Origin: CAVRUD01 sp963849635
GTDB lineage: Bacteria > Chloroflexota > Chloroflexia > Thermomicrobiales > UBA6265
DNA: 64,000 nt
Assembly: GCA_963849635.1 (NCBI GenBank)
Contig: CAWKIA010000024.1
Coordinates: forward strand, 186,001 to 250,000
Direction of reading: 5' to 3'
Shown here: piece by piece, positions 45,348 through 53,233 of the stretch
How positions within the stretch are numbered: position 1 is the stretch's first letter
How the letters are laid out: each line of letters opens with the position of its first letter
Notes under the pieces: generated by a model
Databases searched by the model: none
Told to the model about the DNA's origin: nothing
What the model saw: only the letters and a program-made list of their open reading frames with translations
Position numbers and translations under genes: made by a program

Positions 45348-47897
45348 GTGAGCGGACCGAGACCTGCTCCACAGAGCCAACCGACTCCTATCAGGCCCAC
45401 GAGCGATCCCGGGCCAGAGCATCGGCACCAGTCGATACCGGCGCCGCTCGGCCGGTTGATCGGGCGCGACACCGAGGTCGCGGCGCTGACCGCGCTGCTC
45501 CTCGACGACGACGCGCGCCTGATCACGCTCACCGGCCCCGGTGGCGTCGGAAAGACGCGGCTGGCGATGGAGCTTGGCGGACGGGTGGCGAGCCAGTTCG
45601 ACGGTCGCGTCACGTATATCGAGCTAGCGCCGCTGTCCGATCCTGGGCGCGTCCTCCCCGCGATCGCGCAGGCACTTGATGTTCCCGACATCGTCGAAGA
45701 CCACATCGAGCGGCAGATAGCGGCCTGGATCAAAGGTGCTCGCCACCTCCTGATTGTGGACAACTTCGAACATGTGGCCGCGGCCGGTCCGGCCATCGGC
45801 GACCTTGCCCGCCAATGCCCAAACGTAACGGTGTTAATCACCAGCCGGCTTCGGCTCCGCCTTCAGGGTGAGCACGAGTATCCCGTCCTTCCACTTCCTC
45901 TGCCGGAGCCCCACCCTGGGGAGGATCTCGACCCGACGGCGCTGAGCGCAAACCCCGCGGTCGCCCTCTTCGTGCAACGGGCGGGCGCCGCCAAGCCAGG
46001 TTTCGCGCTGACGCCTGCGAACGCGTCTGCCGTCGCCTTGCTTTGCCACCGCCTGGATGGGCTGCCCCTGGCGATCGAATTGGCGGCGGCGCGGAGCGGC
46101 GTGCTCTCGCCCCAGTCGATCCTGGCGCGGCTCACCGGCCGGCTCCAACTTCTGAGCGACGGGCCGGTCGACGCCCCTCTGCGGCTGCGCGGCATGCGCG
46201 ACGCGGTGGCGTGGAGCCTGGACCTCTTGGACGCCGACGCGAGCGCCCTCTTCCGCCGGATGGCCGTGTTTCCCGGGGAAACATCCGTCGAGGAGGTCGA
46301 GACAGTCGCCGGGAACGTCACGGCGGTGCCGGCTCTCGCGTCTCTGGTCGATGCTGCGCTCTTGCAGCAGTCGACCATGGACGACGGCACGATTCGATTC
46401 CGGATGCTGGAGACGGTCCGGGAGGTGGCGCGGGAGCGCCTCGACGAGGCAGGCGAAACGGACGCCACCTACGGTCTGCTGGCCGAGCGCTATCGCCAGA
46501 TGGTGGTGGCGGCGGCGCCGGAGGTGATCGCGGGGCGGGCAGAGACGTGGTTCTCGCGTCTAGAGGCCGAGGACGCTTCCCTCCACGCCGCGATCGACTG
46601 GGCGATCCGTCGCGGGGATGCAACCCTCGCCCTCAACCTGCTCATCGGCCCGGTCTGGTTCCTCTGGTCGATCCGAGGTCGAGTTCGGTCGGAACGCCAC
46701 CGGCTCGAGTCTGCTTTGGCACTAGTTCCGGGAGCGAACCCGCCGGTTGATCCGGGACTCCGCACCAGGGCGCTCTTCACCGATGGCCTCCTCGCTATGG
46801 ATACCGGCAACTCCGACGATGCTCGGGTCAGGTTCGAGGGCGCGCTGGCGCTCTGCCAGGAGTTAGACAATCCGGACACGATCTCGCTGCCCATCCTGAC
46901 CAACCTGGCACTTATCGACAACGAGCAGGGCCGCTACGCCGACTCCCATGCCCGCCTGGAGACCGTCCTGACGATCCGGCGAGGAGTTGGCAACCCCGCG
47001 CAGATCGGAGGGACGCTGGTTAACCTGGGCGCGACGGCCAACCTCCAGGGCGATTTCGCGGCGGCGAAGCGGTACCTGGAAGAGGCCCTCCCGCTCATCA
47101 GGCGAACCGGTGAGCGGCGAAACCTCGGGTACTGCCTGAACAACCTGGGTGAGACACTGGCCTATCTCGGCGACGATGCCGAAGCACTGGTGTACTTCGA
47201 CCAGGCGCTTGGCGTGTTCCGGCAGGCGGATATCCCCGTGGCTGAGGGCATCGCTCTGGTCAACATGGCGGCGGCGTCGCTGCGCACGGGCGACATCGTC
47301 CGGGCGGCGGCGGCGCTAATTGAAGCCCTGAACCGGCCACAGGAACCCCTTCCCCCGGTTGCGCTGGCCGATGCCCTGGACGGGGCGGCGGCGGTAACAC
47401 TCACCGCCGGCCAACCGCGCGAAACCGCCCTCTTCCTGGCGGCCGCCGCGTCGATTCGCGCAGCCGCCCATCTCGTGCCTTCGCCAGTGATCCGCCGCCG
47501 CGCCGATCGGGCGACGGCTGGGGCAAAGGCGGGCCTTGGCCGGGCCGGATACGAAGCAGCGGCGGCGGCGGCCCGCACCATGGACGACGAGGCGATCATC
47601 GCGCGAGCAGTCCGCACGCTCGCCGATCTTGCCCCGACCCCACTCGATGCCACCGACGCGGCGGACGGGTCACCTCCGATAGCCGGGGTCGTTCCGGCCG
47701 AACCGGTCGCGTTGACGAAACGCCAGCGGGACGTGTTGCGCCTCCTTGTCGCCGGTCTCACGGACCCGGAGATCGGGGAGGAGCTGGGAATCGGGGTGCG
47801 GACCGTCGAGAGCCACGTTTCCGCCCTGCTCGCCAAGCTCCGGGTCCATGCCCGCACCGCCGCGGTGGCTTATGCGGTCCGGCACGGACTGGGGTAG
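45348..47897 (+). CDS. ATPase-TPR-LuxR transcriptional regulator, paralogue
   Basis: The 849-residue protein has Walker A GPGGVGKT at 63-70 and Walker B LLIVDNFE at 134-141. A helical repeat region lies at about 400-720, and the last 60 residues are a LuxR helix-turn-helix (LTKRQRDVLRLLVAGL, VESHVSALLAKLRV). It is clearly a paralogue of the regulator at 469-2985. GTG at 45348 has GGAGGGG just upstream. The stop is one base from the end of the cysteine-rich gene on the other strand, so it may regulate the exported cluster facing it; that is inference from position only. Confidence 0.92.
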   Translation: MSGPRPAPQSQPTPIRPTSDPGPEHRHQSIPAPLGRLIGRDTEVAALTALLLDDDARLITLTGPGGVGKTRLAMELGGRVASQFDGRVTYIELAPLSDPGRVLPAIAQALDVPDIVEDHIERQIAAWIKGARHLLIVDNFEHVAAAGPAIGDLARQCPNVTVLITSRLRLRLQGEHEYPVLPLPLPEPHPGEDLDPTALSANPAVALFVQRAGAAKPGFALTPANASAVALLCHRLDGLPLAIELAAARSGVLSPQSILARLTGRLQLLSDGPVDAPLRLRGMRDAVAWSLDLLDADASALFRRMAVFPGETSVEEVETVAGNVTAVPALASLVDAALLQQSTMDDGTIRFRMLETVREVARERLDEAGETDATYGLLAERYRQMVVAAAPEVIAGRAETWFSRLEAEDASLHAAIDWAIRRGDATLALNLLIGPVWFLWSIRGRVRSERHRLESALALVPGANPPVDPGLRTRALFTDGLLAMDTGNSDDARVRFEGALALCQELDNPDTISLPILTNLALIDNEQGRYADSHARLETVLTIRRGVGNPAQIGGTLVNLGATANLQGDFAAAKRYLEEALPLIRRTGERRNLGYCLNNLGETLAYLGDDAEALVYFDQALGVFRQADIPVAEGIALVNMAAASLRTGDIVRAAAALIEALNRPQEPLPPVALADALDGAAAVTLTAGQPRETALFLAAAASIRAAAHLVPSPVIRRRADRATAGAKAGLGRAGYEAAAAAARTMDDEAIIARAVRTLADLAPTPLDATDAADGSPPIAGVVPAEPVALTKRQRDVLRLLVAGLTDPEIGEELGIGVRTVESHVSALLAKLRVHARTAAVAYAVRHGLG

Positions 47898-47898
47898 G

Positions 47899-48903
47899 TC
47901 AGGTCGAACACGCAAACGGATCAGTTGGGAGGACGTCGATCTTGGCCGCACGCGCCGGGCACCCTGGGAAGATCCCGGCCGCGATGTCGCAGTCGACCCC
48001 ATCCGTGCAGCAGCCGACGACGCAGGAAGCACAGTCAGTCTGATCCTCGCAGCACCCGTACCCGGTGAGGGGGTAATCGCAGCAGAGGTCTGCGGTCGGG
48101 TACTCGAGATCGTCGCCACCTGGGTAGCCAGGGCCGCACGCCAGGTTCCAACTCCCGTTGTAGCAGCAGTGGCACACCCCATCGACGCAGGTGCCCCACT
48201 CCTCGAAGGGCGCCTTCCCGCTGTGGCTCTTCTTGCCGCAGCAGTCGTCATCGGTGCGGCAGGAGCCCCCGGCGAGGGTGCAGCTCGAACAGACGCCGCC
48301 CACGCAAGCCACGCCACAGCAATCGTAATCCGCGGAGCAGGCCCCGCCCGATTGGACGCATGTGCAGATGCCACGATCGCAGTGACCGTTGCAGCACTGA
48401 TCGTCGCCTGTGCAGGCGTTGCCGCCGCCGATGCAGGAGCAGGTGCCATCAACGCAGACGCCTGTGCAGCAGTCGCTCTCACCGCGGCAGGGGTCGCCGA
48501 AGCTCAGGCACGAGCGGCAAGTGTTGGCCCAATCGTCATAGAACAGCCCCTCCGAGCAGAGGCACCCTGCCTTGCCAATCGACCCATCCGGCCCCACAGG
48601 TGGGGCGGTGCAGCCGACCGTCTCCGGCGGGCAGCAGACGTCGCCGCATGCCTGCTTCTCCGGGCAACACGCCCCGGCGATGCACCGATGGTCTAGTGGG
48701 CAGGCCACGGTCAAGCATGGCGTGTCGTCGACTCCCACGATCTCGATGGTACTGCCGTCGTCGCGGTCGTCCTGGGCACCGATCTCCCGCCGGTGGCCCA
48801 GCGAGAGCAAACCGGCTGCGAGTCCGGCAGTGCCCAGCAACCGGCGGCGAGAGATCCCGCTGGCTAGGGAGCGGGTCAATCGGTCGAAACAGCGGTCGTC
48901 CAT
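47899..48903 (-). CDS. Tat-exported cysteine-rich protein 1
   Basis: The 334-residue protein starts MDDRCFDRLTRSLASG and then has the twin-arginine signal SRRRLLGTAGLAAG. The rest holds about 50 cysteines. Residues about 130-215 contain four repeats with the spacing C-x5/6-CC-x3-C-x4-C, e.g. CRGESDCCTGVC and CTGDDQCCNGHC, a knottin-like pattern of disulfide folds. It should be folded before export through Tat, perhaps after disulfide formation outside. I do not know its role. Its N-terminus is closely matched by the protein at 49675-50555, and it is convergent with the LuxR-type regulator. Confidence 0.8.
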   Translation of the reverse strand: MDDRCFDRLTRSLASGISRRRLLGTAGLAAGLLSLGHRREIGAQDDRDDGSTIEIVGVDDTPCLTVACPLDHRCIAGACCPEKQACGDVCCPPETVGCTAPPVGPDGSIGKAGCLCSEGLFYDDWANTCRSCLSFGDPCRGESDCCTGVCVDGTCSCIGGGNACTGDDQCCNGHCDRGICTCVQSGGACSADYDCCGVACVGGVCSSCTLAGGSCRTDDDCCGKKSHSGKAPFEEWGTCVDGVCHCCYNGSWNLACGPGYPGGDDLEYPTADLCCDYPLTGYGCCEDQTDCASCVVGCCTDGVDCDIAAGIFPGCPARAAKIDVLPTDPFACST

Positions 48904-48964
48904 GCGATCACCTCGTGTTCAAATTGTCACGGCGAACTGCGGCTTGGGTGCTCGCGCTGGGCCG

Positions 48965-49678
48965 CTAAGGGTGGTAGTCCGGCGGGTTGCTGGTCGAGGG
49001 GTCGTTCGGATCGAGAGGGTCGGTGCCCCACTTCAGGACTTCGTCGCCGTCGCTGTAGCCGTCCTCGTCGGTGTCCGCCTTATATGGAGCAGTGCCCAGG
49101 GACTTGACCTCGACGCCGTCGACGAGGCCGTCACCATCCCGATCCGGATTGAGCGCGGAGTACCAGGTTGGGCCTTTGGATTCACAGCCCTGGGGCAACG
49201 ATTCCTCTCCGTCCCAGAGCATGTCCTGGTCGGTATCGATGTTGTCGGGGTTGAGCCCGACCTGGATTTCCAGAGCGTCGGAGATTCCGTCGCCGTCCGC
49301 GTCGAAGCCAGCGGTTAAGGGGTCGGTCGGCCAGCCGTCGAGTGCTTTCGCCCACTCCCAGCAATCTGAGAGCCGGTCACCGTCGGTGTCCCACAGCGCT
49401 AGGTCGGAACCGAGGGAGACTTCGGTGTCGTCGGTGAGGCCATCGTTGTCCGTGTCGGCATTTTTCGGGTCTGAACCAAGTTGGCATTCCTGGTAGCCGG
49501 AGAGCCCATCGCGGTCGTAGTCGGCGTTGAAATACTTCCCGATGTTTTCGCAGGGGTCGCGATTAGACGGTAGTTCGCTGCCGCCCGGCGAGTTGGGCGC
49601 TGCGGACATGGGGCCGGCGGCGAACAGGGAGAAGAGCAACGTAGCGACCAGTGCCCGAGCCGAACGAGATGCGGTCAT
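48965..49678 (-). CDS. Secreted calcium-binding protein with thrombospondin type 3 repeats
   Basis: The 237-residue protein has a signal peptide (ARALVATLLFSLFAAGPMSA). It then has six or so repeats of the type DTDNDGLTD/DxDxDGxxD (e.g. DYDRDGLSGYQE, DADGDGISDALE, DRDGDGLVDGVE, DTDEDGYSDGDE). These bind calcium and give an elongated rod in extracellular proteins. ATG at 49678 overlaps the stop of the upstream cysteine-rich gene by four bases (ATGA), so they are translated together. The upstream part of the same frame is not coding. Confidence 0.88.
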   Translation of the reverse strand: MTASRSARALVATLLFSLFAAGPMSAAPNSPGGSELPSNRDPCENIGKYFNADYDRDGLSGYQECQLGSDPKNADTDNDGLTDDTEVSLGSDLALWDTDGDRLSDCWEWAKALDGWPTDPLTAGFDADGDGISDALEIQVGLNPDNIDTDQDMLWDGEESLPQGCESKGPTWYSALNPDRDGDGLVDGVEVKSLGTAPYKADTDEDGYSDGDEVLKWGTDPLDPNDPSTSNPPDYHP

Positions 49679-50555
49679 CTTGACGCGATCCTCTCGGGTA
49701 AAGCCGGCTGGCGGAGGGGCAGGATCACGCCATCGAGAGGCGCGACCGCGGGCCGAACTGTGACCGAGGACAACGCACTGGGGAACGGGACCGACGCGAT
49801 CCCGAAGCAGACGCCAGGGAGGCAGATGGTGCCGCCAGGGCAGCAGCCGTCCTCGCAGCAGGTGCCATCCGGGTCCGGACAGCAGCCACGCTCGCAGCAC
49901 GTCTCGTCGCGCCGCAGCAGAAGCCGCCACCGCAACACTGCTGGCCGGGAGCGCAACAATCGCCACCGCACGGTTTGCCGCAGACGCATGCACCTTCTTT
50001 GCAGGTGCTGCCCTCGGGGCATGCCACTCCGCAGGCACCACAGTGTTCGTTCGACCAACTGGTCAGGACGCATTGCTCGTTGCAACAGCGGTAGCCAGGT
50101 GGGCAGCAGCCGCTACCACACGGCTCCGGGCACTCGCAGCGCTCGGGGTCTCCCGGGACGCAGGCACCAAAGCATTCGGAGGTCCCTTCCGGACAGCGGC
50201 ACTTCCCGTCGACGCAGAGGCCGTCCACCGGGCATTTCCAGCCGCAGCCGCCACAATTGAACGGGTTGCTCAAGAACTCGGTATCGTCGACACACTTGCC
50301 GTGACAGAACGACATCCCTTTTCCGCAGGGGCAGTGCCCGGTGTCGTCGCACAACCCGTCGCAGCACTCGATGTGCTGAGTGCAGTGGCCACCGGGCATC
50401 TTCTGGCAGTTGTCCTCTGTCGGGTAGGCGGTGGCAACACGGGCGCGGAGGCCGAGCCATCCCAGGCTGGCCAATCCGACCGCTCGGAGGAGGCTACGGC
50501 GTGATTGTCCGCTGGCGAGCCCTCTGACGAGTGCGTCAAAGCGTCGATCATCCAT
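49675..50555 (-). CDS. Tat-exported cysteine-rich protein 2, frameshifted near 49911
   Basis: Starting MDDRRFDALVRGLASG with a Tat-like signal (SRRSLLRAVGLASLG), it has many cysteines (CGGCGWKCPVDGLC, CCPPGYRCC). As read, the frame is lost near 49911 after GGGFCC; a one-base repair continues as RDETCCERGCCPDPDGTCC and ends with TGA at 49675 that overlaps the next ATG. The repaired protein is about 293 residues. The start matches protein 1 (47899-48903) residue by residue in much of the first 20, so both belong to one family of exported cysteine-rich proteins. Confidence 0.78.
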
Positions 50556-50616
50556 CGAGTGCTCCTCAGCACGCGGGCGGGCCGGAAGCGGCCCGCCCGC
50601 ATGGCTCGTTCGGTGA

Positions 50617-52018
50617 CTACCAGACGTTGCCGTTGGCAGCGACGAGATAGACCGGGCACGACTCGGTCGCGAGAGCTCCCGTCACGTCGGGGACGGCGAT
50701 CCCGAAGGGAACGGTGCCGCCGGCGTCGACCAGGGTCTTGCCCGCACCGGTGAAACCAATGTCGAGGAGCGCTCCATCCGTGTCGAAGCAGGCGACGTTG
50801 ACATCAATCACTGGGTCGCCGACGGGGACATCGTGCGGGTTGGAGAAGATGCCGATGATCCCGGTGCCGTCGCCATTAGCCTCATCAAGGACGAGGTCGA
50901 GGGTGTTGGGGTCCTCCTCGGAGGCGGGAGAGGCGAACAATTCGAACTCGAACTCCGCGTCTTCGGGCAGCTCCTCGCCACCGAAGTAGATATCGCCGAA
51001 GGCGTAGCTACCGTCTTGCACCACGTGCGAGTAGAAGCTGTCGCCGCCGCTGGTGGCGATCAATTCGCCGTCAGAGCGGACGATGACCGATACCTGGACG
51101 TCCATGACGTCCTCGCCGGTGTCGTTCTTGATCACGATTGGCAGGTCGCTACCGTCGTATGCCCCGACCGCGACCACGGAGAGCTCGCCCGCCTCGCCCT
51201 CATCGAGCAGCCCAAAGGCGTTGCCGCCGACGTAACCGCCGGTCTCGACTTCGGCTTCGAGTTCCGACGGGTTCCGGGGTGCTTTCGACCTCCGAGAATG
51301 CGCTGAAGACTGCGTCGCCCAGGCTGTCGGCGTCATCGGCGGTAAAGAGTTCGCCGCCGCCCTCTTCAGCGATGCAGCGCACGGCGTCTTCCTGCTCAGC
51401 GGTGAGGGCGAAGCCGACGACGTGGGTTGTCAACGAGATCTCAGCGGCATTGAGTTGCCCGGCGACCGCGCAGGGGTCGCCGCCGCAGGTGTCCTCGCCG
51501 TCGGTGACCATGATGACGGCGTTGGTGACACTCTCGCCGCCAGGGGAGAAGTCCTTAGCCGCTTCCTCCAGCGATTGGGCGAGGGGCGTCCAGCCGGTCG
51601 GGGTAGCGGATTCGATCTCGGCAAGGAGAGCGTCCCGATCGACGCCATCGATCGAGACAAGCAGCTCCGTAGCGGCACAGCTAATCTCGCGGTCGGCCTC
51701 GGCGTTGCTGCCTTCGTGGCCGTAGATCCGGAAGCCGACGTTGAGCCCGTCGCGATCGGGCAGTTCGTCGATGACCTCCCGCATGGCAGCCTTGGCGGCG
51801 TCCATTCGGGACTGATCGGTGCCGGAGATCGCCTCGGCCATCGAGCCGGAGGCGTCGAGGACGAACTCGACGTTGACGGTCAACGTCGAGGCATCGAGCG
51901 GGTCGTCGTCCTGGGCAGCCACGCCGGGAAGCTGTGAGGCCGACACGAACGCCAGTCCGAGAAGGAGCGATACAAGGAGCAATCGTGCTGTTCTTGTGTG
52001 GACCAAATGATGAGCCAT
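50617..52018 (-). CDS. Secreted VWA-domain protein, frameshifted near 51268
   Basis: A signal peptide (LLLVSLLLGLAFVSASQLPG) is followed by a von Willebrand A domain with the metal-ion adhesion site DASGSMAE and TDGEDTC. The domain ends near residue 245. An extra base at about 51268 then breaks the frame, and the C-terminal 210 residues (SELEAEVETGGYVGG, then a beta-rich domain with VVAVGAYDGSD) continue in another frame to the stop at 50617. AGGAGG precedes ATG 52018. VWA domains bind ligands through divalent metal; this one is extracellular. It heads the four-gene exported cluster. Confidence 0.82.
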
Positions 52019-52301
52019 GGGGCGCCTCCTGAATCTGGGAAGGCTGGAACGCATTCCAGCTCTGCCAGCGAGACTAGCCCTGAAGCCCAGGCCTGGTACC
52101 CGGGAATGTACGGAGAGCCTGCGCGATCGCGCCGAGGGTTCGTTCGTTGGATGTCGGGGAGAGCGTCCCAACTTGACCCGCGAACATGGCTAGTTGGATG
52201 CGGCGTCGCTGAGAGATACCGTATGATCCCAGCACGACACCCCGAACTGAGATCGAAAGCGAGATGGACGACTTCTCGCTCGCACGCGCGATGGAGGAGC
52301 C

Positions 52302-53021
52302 ATGGACGCGGTTGATCGACTCAGGTCCTCGGTTGGCCCTGCCCCTGTGGACACATCCCAAGTCCCCGACGCTGTCAAGCTCCAAATCTTGGCAACGGAA
52401 CACTGGAGCCTCCTGGCGACGCGGGGGCTGATCTGGAACGAGGTGTTTACTCGCGCCGGGATGTTTCTCACCGTTGTCTCAAGTTCGGTCGTGGCGCTGG
52501 CGCTAGTTTCGCAGGCGACAGACTTCGACGACGAATTCCGCATCCTGTCGCTCCTGATGCTCCCGGTTGTGTTGCTCGTCGGGATCGGAACCTTCCTGCG
52601 CGTCAGATCAGCCAATGAAGAGGATATCGGGCTGGTTATCGGCATGAACCGGCTGCGCAACGCCTATCTGCAAATCGCACCAGACCTGGAGCCGTTCTTT
52701 ATCACCGGATTTCACGATGATCAGGCCGGGATCATGCGGACGTATGCAATCGATGCCCAGGTGATGCCGCGCCGCGTGCTCGCCAGCACGCCGATGCTTG
52801 TCGGGTTCGTCGACGCGGTTGTGGCCGGGGCATTTGCCGCGTTGCTCCTCAAGCAGCTGTTTGATGTCTCGGATCCTTTCGTGGTCGCGGTCGGCACGAT
52901 TGTGGCAATCGCGACGGGAATCGTCCTTTTCTTGATACCAATGCGGGAGATGAAACGATTCCGCCAGGAACACGCCCCGCGATTCCCTAGCTCGCAATCG
53001 GGAGACAAGGGCGAGGCATGA
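52302..53021 (+). CDS. Four-helix membrane protein of unknown function
   Basis: The 239-residue protein has two pairs of hydrophobic segments: about 55-72 (MFLTVVSSSVVALALV), 82-100 (LSLLMLPVVLLVGIGTF), 165-185 and 190-210 (VVAVGTIVAIATGIVLFLIP). An N-terminal soluble helix (TEHWSLLATRGLIWNEVF) and a charged C-terminus flank them. I do not recognise a named family. The gene is alone and divergent from the VWA gene; the ATG at 52302 has GGAGG/GGAG nearby. Confidence 0.75.
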   Translation: MDAVDRLRSSVGPAPVDTSQVPDAVKLQILATEHWSLLATRGLIWNEVFTRAGMFLTVVSSSVVALALVSQATDFDDEFRILSLLMLPVVLLVGIGTFLRVRSANEEDIGLVIGMNRLRNAYLQIAPDLEPFFITGFHDDQAGIMRTYAIDAQVMPRRVLASTPMLVGFVDAVVAGAFAALLLKQLFDVSDPFVVAVGTIVAIATGIVLFLIPMREMKRFRQEHAPRFPSSQSGDKGEA

Positions 53022-53176
53022 ACGCGCCACCGACAATCGCAGGGCCATGGATTTCCCCGTGAATTGCCCGCGTACACGTCGAGCGATGTATCTGAAGCTC
53101 TCACTTGGTATGCGGCCCAGCCGAAACACTCCAGAGGTAACCGGCCATCATGTCGCTCCGTCAGGCCGAAAACGAC

Positions 53177-53212
53177 GCCGGGCGCGTCAGCAAGGTTGCT
53201 GACGCGCCCGGC
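53177..53212 (-). terminator. Terminator of the DEAD-box helicase gene
   Basis: A 17-bp perfect stem (GCCGGGCGCGTCAGCAA with its reverse complement) and a two-base spacer lie 22 bases beyond the helicase stop. On the minus strand it runs into GTCGTTTTCGG, a short T tract. Confidence 0.8.
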
Positions 53213-53233
53213 GCGACGAAGAAATGACGCCAG

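Noticed and set aside
49760..50504. Plus-strand open frames across the second cysteine-rich gene
   Set aside because: They are antisense to the Tat signal and cysteine repeats and show no family signal.
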